Source: Sulfuritalea sp.
GTDB lineage: Bacteria > Pseudomonadota > Gammaproteobacteria > Burkholderiales > Rhodocyclaceae
Reading direction: 5' to 3'
Length of the DNA: 64,000 nt
NCBI GenBank assembly: GCA_030680805.1
Contig: JAUXUK010000079.1
Coordinates: 1 to 64,000 of the forward strand
Both the position numbers and the translations under genes were made by a program. This document shows positions 55,919 through 64,000 of the stretch, in pieces (positions within the stretch are counted from its first letter, which is position 1; the number at the start of each line of letters is the position of its first letter). The notes beneath the pieces are model-generated. The model did not search any database. It was not told where the DNA came from and worked only from the letters and a program-made list of their open reading frames with translations.

Positions 55919-58162
55919 ATGGAGCAGACAGCGAGCACAGTCGCGCGCAAGCCGGGAATCAGTCTTTTCGGAAGCGGCAAACAGGTGCCGGGCGATTTCT
56001 GGGGCGGACTGGCGGCCATGCTGGTGGCCTTGCCGGCCTCGATAGCGTTCGGCGTTACGGTGTATGCCGCCATGGGCCCGGCCTACGCGGCCTACGGCGC
56101 GCTGGCCGGCATCATTGGCGCCACGGTGATGGGCCTGGTGGCCTCGACCCTGGGCGGCACCGATCGGCTGATCAGCGCTCCCTGTGCGCCGGCCGCGGCC
56201 GTGCTGTCGGCCTTTGCCATCGAGCTCGTTGCCCAGGGCGTTTCGCCCGGCTCGATCGTGCTGCTGCTGATCATGCTCGGGGTGCTGACGGGCATCGTGC
56301 AACTGCTGCTCGGATTTGTCGGTGTCGGCAAGCTGATCAAGTACATCCCGTATCCGGTGGTGAGCGGCTATCTTTCCGGCGTCGGGCTCATCATCATCGG
56401 CAGCCAGATTCCGAAATTCGTCGGTGCCAATGGCGGTACGCGCTGGTGGGAGGCGCTGGTCTCGCCCCTGCTGTGGAACTGGAACAGCGTGGCCATCGGC
56501 GGCGCCACGGTACTGGTGGCTGTTGTCGCGCCGCGCCTGACGCAAAAGGTGCCCGGCATCATCCTCGGCATTCTGGCCGGCTTGTGCACGTATTTCGGGC
56601 TTGCGGCACAGGATCCGGCGTTGTGGGAGGTGAGCAACAATCCGCTGGTGGTCGGCCCGCTCGGCGCTACCGGGGAAGGCTACATCGAGGCGATCACCGG
56701 GCGCTGGCAGGAGATCGGCGAGTTGCGCCTGGGGCAGATCGCCGGCCTGTTCGGCAGCGCGCTGACGCTGGCCGTGCTGCTGTCCATCGATACGCTCAAG
56801 ACCTGCGTCGTGCTCGACCAGTTGACCCGCAGCCACCATGATTCGAATCGCGAACTGATCGCGCAGGGCATGGCCAACGTCGCCTCGTCGGCGGTGGGCG
56901 GCATTCCCGGCGCCGGCACCATGGGCGCCACGCTGGTCAGCCTCAACAGCGGCGCGACCACGCGCGCCACCGGCGTGCTCGAAGGCCTGTTCGCCCTGGT
57001 CGCGGCGCTGATTCTGGGGTCCTTCATCGCCTGGATCCCGGTGGCAACGCTGGCCGGCATCCTGATTGTCATCGGCGTGCGCATGATCGACCGGGAGCCG
57101 CTGCGTTTCCTCGAATCGCGCGCCACGGTGTTCGATTTCGCCGTGGTCCTCGCCGTGGTCGTGGTGGCGCTGACCATCGGCCTGATCGCCGCATCCGGCG
57201 TCGGTGTCGCCATGGCGATCATTCTGTTCGTGCGCGAACAGATCGGCGGCACGGTGGTGCGGCACAAGATGTATGTAAACCAGATGTCATCGACCTGGTA
57301 CCGGCCCGAGGCCGAAGTCCGCATCCTCGACCAGAAGGGCGACCAGGCGGTCATCTTCGAACTGCAGGGCAGCCTGTTTTTCGGCAACACGCAGCAGCTC
57401 TACGCCGATCTCGAACACGAGATCAACACACGCAGCTACATCATCATCGACCTGAAGCGCGTGCAGTCGGTGGACGTCACCGCCGCCCACCTGCTCAATC
57501 AGGTGCGCGACGCAGTGCAGGAGCGCGGCGCCCGCCTGCTGCTCAGCAACGTGCGCGAGAACCTGCCCAGCGGCCGCAATCTGCGCGAGTTTTTCGAGCA
57601 GACCGGTTTGATGGATGCCGGCGATACGGTACGGATCTTCCCTGAACTCGACAGTGCGATTGCCTGGGTCGAGGACCGCATCCTGGGTGAGAGCGAATCG
57701 GTGCCGGAGGTTGAGGCACCGATGCAGCTGCAGGAGATGGATCTGTTCGCCAAACGCAAGGACGAGACGCTGAAGGACCTGGAGACGCGGATGCAACTGC
57801 GCACCTACCAACCGGGTGAAGCGCTCTACGTTCGCGGCGTGCCGGGCGACGAACTGTTCTGGGTGCGGCGCGGCACGATCCGCATCATGGCGCCCTTGGG
57901 CGCCGGGCGTACGCGGCACATCGCGAGCTTCGGCCGCGGCGATTTCTTCGGCGGTCTGGCCTTTCTCGACAACCTGCCGCGCACCAACGATGCCGTCGCC
58001 CATACGGTGACCGAGGTGTATGTCTTGTCACGCGAGCAGTTCAACCAGATCGCCGACACGCACAAGAAGCTCGCCTTCAACTTGATCGAAGCCATGGCCC
58101 GCACCTTGGCCATGCGCCTGCGCCATGCCGAGGTCGAACTGACGATGCTGCAGGAATACTGA
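55919..58162 (+). CDS. SulP/SLC26 anion transporter with STAS and cyclic-nucleotide-binding domains
   Basis: The 747-residue protein has 12-14 transmembrane segments of the SulP family (about 20-430), a cytoplasmic STAS domain (about 455-570: AVIFELQGSLFFGNTQQL, IIIDLKRVQSVDVTAAHLL) and a C-terminal cNMP-binding domain (about 605-735: GEALYVRGVPGDELFWVRRG, FFGGLAFLDNLPRTNDAVAH). Sulfate, bicarbonate or dicarboxylates are possible substrates. The cNMP domain suggests gating by cAMP/cGMP, but its phosphate cassette lacks the usual Glu after FG and so may not bind strongly. The ATG at 55919 follows GGGGGAGGG; TACAAT at 55882-55887 is a possible -10. Confidence 0.9.
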   Translation: MEQTASTVARKPGISLFGSGKQVPGDFWGGLAAMLVALPASIAFGVTVYAAMGPAYAAYGALAGIIGATVMGLVASTLGGTDRLISAPCAPAAAVLSAFAIELVAQGVSPGSIVLLLIMLGVLTGIVQLLLGFVGVGKLIKYIPYPVVSGYLSGVGLIIIGSQIPKFVGANGGTRWWEALVSPLLWNWNSVAIGGATVLVAVVAPRLTQKVPGIILGILAGLCTYFGLAAQDPALWEVSNNPLVVGPLGATGEGYIEAITGRWQEIGELRLGQIAGLFGSALTLAVLLSIDTLKTCVVLDQLTRSHHDSNRELIAQGMANVASSAVGGIPGAGTMGATLVSLNSGATTRATGVLEGLFALVAALILGSFIAWIPVATLAGILIVIGVRMIDREPLRFLESRATVFDFAVVLAVVVVALTIGLIAASGVGVAMAIILFVREQIGGTVVRHKMYVNQMSSTWYRPEAEVRILDQKGDQAVIFELQGSLFFGNTQQLYADLEHEINTRSYIIIDLKRVQSVDVTAAHLLNQVRDAVQERGARLLLSNVRENLPSGRNLREFFEQTGLMDAGDTVRIFPELDSAIAWVEDRILGESESVPEVEAPMQLQEMDLFAKRKDETLKDLETRMQLRTYQPGEALYVRGVPGDELFWVRRGTIRIMAPLGAGRTRHIASFGRGDFFGGLAFLDNLPRTNDAVAHTVTEVYVLSREQFNQIADTHKKLAFNLIEAMARTLAMRLRHAEVELTMLQEY

Positions 58163-58203
58163 GCCGGCAGAGAAACCGGCACCCGATAAGCAAGCGCAAT
58201 GGC

Positions 58204-58227
58204 GGGCGCAAAAGACTTTATGCGCCC
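58204..58227 (+). terminator. Hairpin after the SulP-type gene
   Basis: GGGCGCA (58204-58210) pairs with TGCGCCC (58221-58227), with further AAAG/CTTT pairing possible inside. Only TT follows, so it is a weak intrinsic terminator at best. It lies just upstream of the tusE -10 box. Confidence 0.35.
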
Positions 58228-58243
58228 TTCGGAATCTTCAGCC

Positions 58244-58249
58244 TATAAT
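58244..58249 (+). promoter_or_regulatory. Consensus -10 box of tusE
   Basis: A perfect TATAAT lies about 55 bp before the tusE ATG. No good -35 hexamer is present 16-18 bp upstream, which suggests an activator or a weak promoter. Confidence 0.45.
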
Positions 58250-58304
58250 CCGACAAAATTAGTCAAGTATTAAGCCCCTAACCCTTCAACAGAGAGATAA
58301 AAAC

Positions 58305-58634
58305 GTGATCAACGTAAATGGACGCGAGATTGAAACCGACGCCGAAGGCTACCTGGCTTCGCTGGACGACTGGAGCGAGGATGTGGCGCAATGCCTGGCC
58401 GAGCGCGACGAGCTTGCACTTGGCGACGAGCACTGGCAGGTGGTGCGCTGGATTCGCGATTACTACGCCGAGAACGGCACGGCACCGAATCTGCGCGTCA
58501 TGTCGAAGCTGATTGGCGGCTCTCTTGGCGAGCAGTTCGGCGACAAGAAATACCTCTTCGACCTGTTCCCCTACGGCCCCGCCAAGCAGGCGGCCCGCTA
58601 CGCCGGAATGCCAAAGCCCACCGGCTGCGTCTAG
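58305..58634 (+). CDS. tusE: TusE/DsrC-family sulfur carrier protein
   Basis: The 109-residue protein has the DsrC fold with the C-terminal arm GPAKQAARYAGMPKPTGCV. The penultimate Cys (C108, CysA) is present, but the position of CysB is alanine (A97), so it cannot make the intramolecular disulfide of true DsrC in dissimilatory sulfite reduction. It is therefore TusE-like, relaying sulfur for tRNA 2-thiouridine or a general sulfurtransferase relay. No tusBCD or dsr genes are adjacent. The codon before the ATG is preceded by AGAGAG at good spacing. Confidence 0.88.
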   Translation: MINVNGREIETDAEGYLASLDDWSEDVAQCLAERDELALGDEHWQVVRWIRDYYAENGTAPNLRVMSKLIGGSLGEQFGDKKYLFDLFPYGPAKQAARYAGMPKPTGCV

Positions 58635-58664
58635 GGCCGCGTCATCCGCTGCTTCGGCCGCGGC

Positions 58665-58901
58665 CTAGCAAAGAGTGATGATCTGAATGTGATGCCGATT
58701 CACGTCGATGAACGGAGCGGCAAGCACCTTGCGGCCGGCAGCGTCGACGTCGCAGACCTCGGCATCCATTACCACGACGAACTCTTTCGATTCATGCATG
58801 AAATCCGTTACGCGTGCTCCGGGCAGGAGATCGATGTAGCCCGTGATGCGATAGGACTCCGTCAGAATCGTCACTTTTGTCTTGGTGTCATTTGTGGCCA
58901 C
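58665..58901 (-). CDS. Small conserved-looking protein of unknown function
   Basis: The 78-residue protein, predicted beta-rich, begins VATNDTKTKVTILTESYRITGYIDLLPGARVTDFM and ends with FIDVNRHHIQIITLC. The pattern (ESYRI.G.i.L.PGARLTDFM... FI.vnR..I) recalls small single-domain proteins found near signalling genes, but I do not assign it. Start is the GTG at 58901 with AGGAGAAAG upstream; the longer frame has no better site. It is convergent with tusE. Confidence 0.65.
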   Translation of the reverse strand: MATNDTKTKVTILTESYRITGYIDLLPGARVTDFMHESKEFVVVMDAEVCDVDAAGRKVLAAPFIDVNRHHIQIITLC

Positions 58902-59040
58902 GATCTTTCTCCTGTCAATGAACCGAGTTTCGACACGCCATGAGTCCGGCCGAAGCGAACGCAAATCCCTGACTTCGGCTCATCGCCCATGATACAGCGA
59001 TGCCACGCAACTGCGGCGGGCTGCCCGCGACAGCCACTGT

Positions 59041-59715
59041 TCAGTCATGGGGCGATCCGGTGAGGGGTACGAAGACCACCGGCAGAACATGCTTCTCCTC
59101 GATGCTCCCGTCGCTCAACTTCCGGATCACCACCAGGTCCTGCGCGACTTGCTGCGCGCCGACGGGGATGACCATCGTGCCGCCGGGCTTGAGCTGCTCG
59201 ATCAGCGCAGGGGGAACCCTCGTTGTGGCCGCCGTGACAAGGATCGCGTCGTAGGGCGCGTGCTCGGGCCAGCCGAGGCGACCATTGCCCGCCCGCACCT
59301 CGACGTTCTCATAGCCCAGGCGTTGCAGCCGCTGGCTGGCTTGCCCGGCAAGTTCCTCGATGATCTCGATTGAATAGACCTGTTTCACCAGGTGCGACAG
59401 GACGGCCGCCTGATAACCGGAACCGGCGCCGATCTCGAGCACGACGTCGTCCGCTCGCGGCTGGATCAGGTCCGTCATCAGGGCCACGACGTAGGGCTGC
59501 GAAATGGTCTGGCCGTGGCCGATCGGCAGGGGACGGTTGGCGTAAGCGCCATAACGCAGCTCGTGGGGTACAAACTCATCGCGCGGCGTTTGCCGCAGCG
59601 CTTCCATCACCCGCTGTTCGAGTTCCGAACGGCCGGTAAACCGGTGCGTATCGCGAACTTCCTCGCGGATTTCATCCAGCAGGCAATCCCGCTCGCTCTT
59701 GTCGACAGTGCTCAT
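59041..59715 (-). CDS. pcm: Protein-L-isoaspartate O-methyltransferase
   Basis: The 224-residue SAM-dependent repair enzyme methylates isoaspartyl residues in damaged proteins. PCMT landmarks are PRDEFVPHELRYGAYANRPLPIGHGQTISQPYVVA, SAM motif I VLEIGAGSGYQAAVL and ILVTAATTRVPPALIEQLKPGG. Length is close to the bacterial norm. A 240-bp gap precedes the next plus-strand frame. rpoS/nlpD, often adjacent to pcm, are not here. Confidence 0.95.
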   Translation of the reverse strand: MSTVDKSERDCLLDEIREEVRDTHRFTGRSELEQRVMEALRQTPRDEFVPHELRYGAYANRPLPIGHGQTISQPYVVALMTDLIQPRADDVVLEIGAGSGYQAAVLSHLVKQVYSIEIIEELAGQASQRLQRLGYENVEVRAGNGRLGWPEHAPYDAILVTAATTRVPPALIEQLKPGGTMVIPVGAQQVAQDLVVIRKLSDGSIEEKHVLPVVFVPLTGSPHD

Positions 59716-59955
59716 GCGACGCCTTGCGGGGAGGCGTGCATGACGCGCTTCTGCCAGATATCGGGCACATTTCCGCCGGTGCTTGCGATTTCAGCCGCCC
59801 TGGATTCATGGAACACTTTTCGCTGCTTGCGCAGGACACGGGTCGGCGTAAAGACCGACACGCATTTTTGAACACGCCATGGGCCCGCGAATGGATACTC
59901 GCTCCGCCTTGTTCATTCGTCGATTCAGGGAAATGGCTTCCCCAGGAGGTGCCAG

Positions 59956-60114
59956 ATGAAAACATCATTCTCCTTCCAGGAGCTTCGCGGTGCGATTCGC
60001 GCCTGGCGGCGCTACGGTTTCTTCTCGCTGACGCCGCGCGAGGCGGAAATCATCGACGCCGTGCATTCCCGCCTCGCGGCCAGGCCGCTGGCCAGGTTCG
60101 CCGCGGGCAGATAG
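59956..60114 (+). CDS. Possible 52-residue protein
   Basis: A short frame starts at an ATG with a perfect AGGAGG 8 nt upstream and encodes MKTSFSFQELRGAIRAWRR followed by YGFFSLTPREAEIID and a basic tail. It is basic and predicted helical, without signal or membrane segment. No homologue is recognised. The ribosome site and the reasonable amino-acid composition support translation; shortness is against. It ends 19 bp before the stop of the convergent ACP gene. Confidence 0.5.
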   Translation: MKTSFSFQELRGAIRAWRRYGFFSLTPREAEIIDAVHSRLAARPLARFAAGR

Positions 60115-60132
60115 CCGCTCCCTGCGGCGCCA

Positions 60133-60384
60133 TCAGGGGACGCCGAGTTTCTTCCGCAGGTAGGCCACCACGTCATCGAGGGTGATCAGCCGGGCGTAAT
60201 CGGCCTCGGGGATATCCACCTTGAGTTTCTCGTGGAGCCCGAGCAGGAAATTCAGCCAGTCCATCGAATCGAGATCCACCTGGTTGCGCAACGGGCGGTC
60301 GCCGCGCAGTTCATCGGCTTCCACTTCCGGCGCAATGGACTTGAGGGTACTTAGCGCAATCGTGCGAATTTCGGCTTCGTTCAT
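60133..60384 (-). CDS. Acyl carrier protein
   Basis: The 83-residue ACP has the phosphopantetheine serine at S40 in QVDLDSMDWLNFLLGLHEKL. The Trp after DSM(D) and the NFL in place of the usual VEL differ from the primary AcpP (DSLDTVEL), so it is a specialised carrier. Its start overlaps the stop of the E2 gene (TGATG), so it is translationally coupled to a 2-oxoacid-dehydrogenase-like complex. It needs a phosphopantetheinyl transferase from elsewhere. Confidence 0.9.
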   Translation of the reverse strand: MNEAEIRTIALSTLKSIAPEVEADELRGDRPLRNQVDLDSMDWLNFLLGLHEKLKVDIPEADYARLITLDDVVAYLRKKLGVP

Positions 60385-61628
60385 CAGTCCAGCTCCTCGG
60401 GTCGTTGCAGCAGTTCATTGAGTTCGCGCAGGAACAGCGCGCCGCGATGGCCGTCCGATACGCGGTGGTCGGCCGACAGGCTGGCCGTCACGACCGGCAA
60501 CACCTTGAGCCCACCATCCTCGGCCCAGGGTCGTTCGGTGACGCGGCCGAAACCGACCAGCGCCACCTGCGGCGGCGTGATGACGCCGAACACCGCCTGC
60601 GATCCCTGGTCGCCGAGATTGGTCACGGTGATCGTCGCCTCGTTCATCTCGGAACTGCGCAGCGAGCCGGCGCGGGTGCGCTTGACCAGGTCAGTCAGTT
60701 CTTGCATGAGCAATGTCAGGGGCTTGCTGTCGGCATCGAGCAGCGCCGGCGCGATCAAGCCGCCCTGGCGCAGCGAAATCGCGACGCCGAGATTGATGGC
60801 GGCAACGGAAACGAAACCGCCGTCGCGCCAGTAGCCGTTGAGCTCGGGATAGCGTTTGAGCGCCATCGCCACGGCCTTGAGCAGCAGCGCCGCCGGCAAC
60901 AGGCGTTCGGCCATGTCGCGCTGCGCGTTCGTCGCCTGCAGCCAGGAGAGCGCCTTGGCCAGGGGGATGTCCTCGGCGACGTAGTAGTGCGGAATCTCGC
61001 GCTTGGAACGGCTCATCGCGGCGGCGATGGTCTTGCGCATGTCCGCGGTTCTGTCCGGGGCGCGGTCCGCCGGCTTCCCGGGTGGCGGTGCTGCGCGTGC
61101 GGCCGCCGCATTCTCCACGTCCTCCAGCGTCACCGAACCATGCGGGCCGGTGCCAGCGATGCGGTCGATGTCGACGCCCTTCTCCGCCGCATGCTTGCGC
61201 GCGGCCGGCGAGATCATGCGGCGCGTCGCGGCGGCGGGTGCGGCAGCGGCTGCGGCGACAGGCGCCACGGCTGCGAGCACCGGCGCCGCCTTGGGAACCG
61301 GCATTGCCGTCTCATCATCCGCTACGGCGAGGAGAGCGTTTTTTGCTCGACCGCCTTGTAGCGCAGTTGCTTCATCAGCGCCGAGTTTTTCACCGGCTTC
61401 GAGCAAGGTCGCCATTACGGTGCCGACCGGCATTTTCTGTCCGATCCCGGCGATCAGCTCATGTACCGTTCCTTCCTGCCAGCTTTCGACATCCACCGCA
61501 GCCTTGGTGGTGTCGACGATGGCGACCACCTGGCCTTTCTTCATCGTGTCGCCAACGCCGACTTTCCATTCGAGCAGGGTGCCCTCGTCCATGTCGGCGC
61601 CCAGCGAGGGCAGTTTGAATTCGATCAC
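60384..61628 (-). CDS. 2-oxoacid dehydrogenase complex E2 component (dihydrolipoamide acyltransferase)
   Basis: This 414-residue E2 has one N-terminal lipoyl domain (lipoyl lysine K42 in [12 protein letters not shown]), an Ala/Pro linker, a peripheral subunit-binding domain (about 138-175: [26 protein letters not shown]) and a catalytic domain with HRVSDG (H388) near the C-terminus. The lipoyl motif DTTKAA departs from the DKA core of standard E2 proteins. Substrate is uncertain: acetoin, pyruvate or a branched 2-oxoacid. It is the fourth gene of the operon, coupled to E1 beta and ACP. Confidence 0.92.
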   Translation of the reverse strand: MIEFKLPSLGADMDEGTLLEWKVGVGDTMKKGQVVAIVDTTKAAVDVESWQEGTVHELIAGIGQKMPVGTVMATLLEAGEKLGADEATALQGGRAKNALLAVADDETAMPVPKAAPVLAAVAPVAAAAAAPAAATRRMISPAARKHAAEKGVDIDRIAGTGPHGSVTLEDVENAAAARAAPPPGKPADRAPDRTADMRKTIAAAMSRSKREIPHYYVAEDIPLAKALSWLQATNAQRDMAERLLPAALLLKAVAMALKRYPELNGYWRDGGFVSVAAINLGVAISLRQGGLIAPALLDADSKPLTLLMQELTDLVKRTRAGSLRSSEMNEATITVTNLGDQGSQAVFGVITPPQVALVGFGRVTERPWAEDGGLKVLPVVTASLSADHRVSDGHRGALFLRELNELLQRPEELD

Positions 61629-62599
61629 GAGAAAAGTCCTTTCACGGCGGCCACGATTTTCCCGGGCTGCGGCAGGGCGGCGTCTTCCAGATGCTTGGCA
61701 TAGGGAATCGGCACTTCCTCGGAGCAGACGCGCACCACCGGCGCATCGAGTTCGTAGAAGGCGTTCTCCATGATGCGCGCCATCACCTCGGCGGCGAGGC
61801 TGCCGGTGCGCCAGCCTTCATCGACCACCACGGCGCGATGGCACTTGGCGACCGACGCCATGATGGTCGCGGTATCCAGCGGACGCAGCACGCGCAGGTC
61901 CAGCACTTCCGCGTCCAGGCCCGCCGCGGCCAGTTCCTCTGCCGCCGCCAGCGCCTTGGGCAGCGAACCACCGTGGGTGATGATGGCGACGTCCTTGCCC
62001 GCGCGGCGCACCTTGGCCGAGCTGATGTCGACCTTCCAGTCGTCCGGCAGCTCGCCCTCCATGTTGAACAGCCCGGCGTGCTCGAAGATCACCACCGGGT
62101 CGGGGTCGGCCAGCGCCGGACCCAGCATGCCGCGCGCATCCTCGATGGTCGCCGGCGCCAGCACCTTGATCCCCGGAATGTGCGCGTACCAGCCTTCGAG
62201 GCTGTGCGAGTGCTGCGCGGCGAGCTGGCGCCCTGCTCCCGTTGTCATGCGGATCACCAGCGGCACCGAGAACTGGCCGCCGGACATGTGGCGAAAGGTT
62301 GCCGCGGTATTCACGATCTGGTCGAGCGCGAGCAGGCTGAAGTTGACCGTCATCACCTCGACGATGGGGCGCATGCCGCCCAGCGCCGCGCCGATGCCGG
62401 CGCCGACGAAACCGAGTTCGGACAGCGGCGTGTCGCGGATGCGCTCCGGGCCGAATTCGTCGAGGAATCCCTTGGAGAAGGCGTAGGTACCGCCATACAT
62501 GCCGACGTCCTCGCCCATCAGGAACACGCGCGGGTCGTTCGTCAGCGCTTCGTGCATAGCCTCGCGCATGGCCTCGCGGTAGTTGAGTTTGCGGCTCAT
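61625..62599 (-). CDS. 2-oxoacid dehydrogenase E1 component, beta subunit
   Basis: The 324-residue transketolase-like subunit carries [26 protein letters not shown] at the start, [24 protein letters not shown] and the C-terminal transketolase-C domain. Together with the alpha subunit it makes the TPP-dependent heterotetramer E1. It overlaps both neighbours by 4 bp (ATGA). Similarity is to AcoB/PdhB/BkdA2-type subunits; the specificity is not readable from motifs. Confidence 0.93.
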   Translation of the reverse strand: MSRKLNYREAMREAMHEALTNDPRVFLMGEDVGMYGGTYAFSKGFLDEFGPERIRDTPLSELGFVGAGIGAALGGMRPIVEVMTVNFSLLALDQIVNTAATFRHMSGGQFSVPLVIRMTTGAGRQLAAQHSHSLEGWYAHIPGIKVLAPATIEDARGMLGPALADPDPVVIFEHAGLFNMEGELPDDWKVDISSAKVRRAGKDVAIITHGGSLPKALAAAEELAAAGLDAEVLDLRVLRPLDTATIMASVAKCHRAVVVDEGWRTGSLAAEVMARIMENAFYELDAPVVRVCSEEVPIPYAKHLEDAALPQPGKIVAAVKGLFS

Positions 62600-63609
62600 G
62601 GCGCACCCTCCGGCGTATGGACATCCTTCAGCAGGTCTTCGACCGGTTCCCAGCTTCCCGCCTCGGCGAATGCCACGGCCACGTCAACTTCCGCGCTCGC
62701 CGCGGCATCGATAGCGAGGAATTCCTCTTCGCTCAGTTTGTCCTCGGCCTTGAGCCGGGCCGAAAAGGTGTGGATCGGCCCGCGCGTCTTCCATTCCTCG
62801 ACCTCGGCCTTCTGCCGATAGAGCTCGGCGTCGAACATCGAGTGGGCGCGGAAGCGGTAGGTCTGGTATTCGACGAACACGGGCCCCTCACCGGCGCGCA
62901 CGCGCTGTACCGCCTGTTTGGTAATTTCGTGCACCGCGACGAGGTCCATGCCGTCGACCTTCAGCGCCGGCATGTTGTAGGAGGCCGCCTTGACGCAGAG
63001 GTCGGTCTGCGACTCGGCGCGCTCGATCGCGGTACCCATGCCGAAGAGGTTGTTCTCGCAGCAGAACAGCACCGGCAACTTCCACAGCGCGGCGAGGTTC
63101 AGCGATTCGTGGAAGGCGCCCTCGGCGACCGCGCCATCGCCGAAGAAGCAGGCGGTGACGCGCTTCTCGTTCTGCATCTTCGCGGCCAGCCCCAGCCCCA
63201 CGGCCAAGGGCAAGCCGCCGCCGACGATGGCGTTGCCACCGAACAACCGCGTCGCCTTGTCGAACAAATGCATCGAGCCGCCGCGACCATGCGCGCAACC
63301 TTCGCGCTTGCCGTACATCTCGGCCATGATCGCGTCCATGCCCATGCCGCGCACCAGCGCATGGCCATGCTCACGATAGGTGGCGACGATGTTGTCCTCG
63401 GGCGACAGCGCGTGCAGCGCGCCGACCGCCGTCGCCTCCTCGCCGATATAGAGGTGGAGGAAGCCGCGAATCTTGCCGGCGCCGTACATCTCGGCCGACT
63501 TCTCCTCCATGCGGCGGATGCGCACCATGTCGGCCAGCAGTTTCAGCGCGAAGGCCTTGTCCCAGGGCACGGGGCCGGCAGGCGGCGCTGCTGCGTGATG
63601 GTCTGTCAT
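62596..63609 (-). CDS. 2-oxoacid dehydrogenase E1 component, alpha subunit
   Basis: The 337-residue subunit has the TPP-binding motif [31 protein letters not shown] and the phosphorylation-loop-like [12 protein letters not shown]. It resembles AcoA and PdhA. The start at 63609 follows the stop of the acyl-CoA synthetase gene by 1 bp. It overlaps E1 beta by 4 bp. No E3 (dihydrolipoamide dehydrogenase) gene is in the visible part. Confidence 0.93.
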   Translation of the reverse strand: MTDHHAAAPPAGPVPWDKAFALKLLADMVRIRRMEEKSAEMYGAGKIRGFLHLYIGEEATAVGALHALSPEDNIVATYREHGHALVRGMGMDAIMAEMYGKREGCAHGRGGSMHLFDKATRLFGGNAIVGGGLPLAVGLGLAAKMQNEKRVTACFFGDGAVAEGAFHESLNLAALWKLPVLFCCENNLFGMGTAIERAESQTDLCVKAASYNMPALKVDGMDLVAVHEITKQAVQRVRAGEGPVFVEYQTYRFRAHSMFDAELYRQKAEVEEWKTRGPIHTFSARLKAEDKLSEEEFLAIDAAASAEVDVAVAFAEAGSWEPVEDLLKDVHTPEGAP

Positions 63610-63610
63610 G

Positions 63611-64000
63611 TCAGCCCCCTGCTTCCAGTGTCGAGGTATCGCCCTCGGGCAAGCCGAGTTCGCGCGCCTTCAGCAGCCGGCGCATGATCTTGCCGCTGCG
63701 CGTGCGCGGCAGCGAGGGCAGGAAGGCGATCTCCTTCGGCGCCACGGCGGCGCCGAGGCGCTTCCTGGCGTGGCCGAGCAGTTCCATGCGCAACGCTTCG
63801 CTCTCCTCGAAGCCCTTCTTCAGCGAAACGAAAGCCTTGACCACCTCGCCCACCACCGGGTCGGGCTTGCCGATCACGCCGGCCTCGGCCACGGCCGGGT
63901 GTTCCATCAGCGCGCTCTCGACCTCGAAGGGCCCGATCAGGTGGCCGGCCGACTTGATCACGTCGTCGGCGCGGCCGACGAACCAGAAGTAGCCGTCGGC
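63611..64000 (-). CDS. AMP-dependent acyl-CoA synthetase, C-terminal part (cut by window end)
   Basis: The visible 129 codons include the A8 hinge and C-terminal domain: [46 protein letters not shown] and the catalytic-lysine region [16 protein letters not shown]. This is the acetyl-CoA/propionyl-CoA/medium-chain synthetase family. The 5' part lies beyond 64000 and there is no sign of a break. It is the first visible gene of the E1-E2-ACP operon. Confidence 0.9.
   Translation of the reverse strand, partial: ADGYFWFVGRADDVIKSAGHLIGPFEVESALMEHPAVAEAGVIGKPDPVVGEVVKAFVSLKKGFEESEALRMELLGHARKRLGAAVAPKEIAFLPSLPRTRSGKIMRRLLKARELGLPEGDTSTLEAGG

Noticed and set aside
58305-58634. Assignment as DsrC of dissimilatory sulfur metabolism
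   Set aside because: CysB is replaced by Ala and no dsr genes are present, so TusE is the safer call.
59724-60185. 153-codon plus-strand frame after pcm
   Set aside because: It lacks a ribosome site and overlaps the better-supported small frame at 59956 and the ACP gene.

Overview
The window is a GC-rich, densely packed chromosomal segment from a betaproteobacterium. Several things point to a Rhodocyclales-like member: the hemC-hemD-hemX-hemY order, pilS-pilR-ampD, a lysine/alanine/proline histone H1-like protein, a polyhydroxyalkanoate phasin, an indolepyruvate oxidoreductase, and a methionine-rich MrpX protein next to MsrPQ. The taxonomic placement is inferred from gene content only. No phage, plasmid, CRISPR array or transposase gene is visible. 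Mobile sequence is limited to short non-coding repeats, including two MITE-like elements.

Layout. 1-4.9 kb: dispersed repeats, phasin, enoyl-CoA hydratase and the envelope operon kdsD-kdsC-lptC-lptA (minus strand). 5-11.6 kb: CPA2 antiporter, lone type IV pilin-like protein, orphan sensor kinase, class III adenylate cyclase, ApaG. 11.6-15.1 kb: a 270-bp MITE that supplies the start codon of a methyltransferase, then msrQ/msrP (minus) and the divergent methionine-rich exported protein mrpX. MrpX plus MsrPQ is a known periplasmic hypochlorite-scavenging pair. 15.1-23.6 kb: an apparent operon for a periplasmic DMSO-reductase-family enzyme: small exported protein, anchored pentaheme cytochrome c, Tat-exported catalytic subunit, four-cluster ferredoxin subunit, TorD-like chaperone, a histidine kinase with a CXXCH heme site in its extracytoplasmic part, and a sigma54 response regulator. 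It has no DmsC-type anchor, and the third cysteine of the catalytic-subunit cluster motif is histidine. This is the least ordinary part of the window.

23.7-34.7 kb: monothiol glutaredoxin, a second MITE-like element, fructosamine-kinase-like protein coupled to a Ser/Thr kinase with a cyclic-nucleotide-binding domain, argH, a LytS/LytTR-type two-component pair, ispB, tRNA-Pro(CGG), a PP0621-family protein, pilS, pilR and ampD. 34.7-35.9 kb: a promoter-bearing 0.6-kb gap and the histone H1-like gene with a strong terminator. 36-46.9 kb: an aminotransferase flanked by inverted repeats, then pckG, maeB and ppc (PEP/pyruvate/oxaloacetate node), a patatin and a penicillin-binding endopeptidase. 47-53.2 kb: haem genes hemC, hemD, hemX, hemY and convergent hemF with purE and folD. 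53.2-55.7 kb: iorA-iorB. 55.9-60.1 kb: a SulP-STAS-cyclic-nucleotide-binding transporter, TusE, two small proteins and pcm. 60.1-64 kb: a translationally coupled operon (acyl-CoA synthetase cut by the window end, E1 alpha, E1 beta, E2 and an acyl carrier protein), an unusual pairing of a 2-oxoacid-dehydrogenase-like complex with an ACP.

Three proteins point to cyclic nucleotide signalling: an adenylate cyclase, a kinase with a cNMP domain and a transporter with a cNMP domain. Two themes recur: periplasmic redox chemistry (MsrPQ/MrpX, the molybdoenzyme, the heme-c sensor) and central carbon/acyl metabolism.
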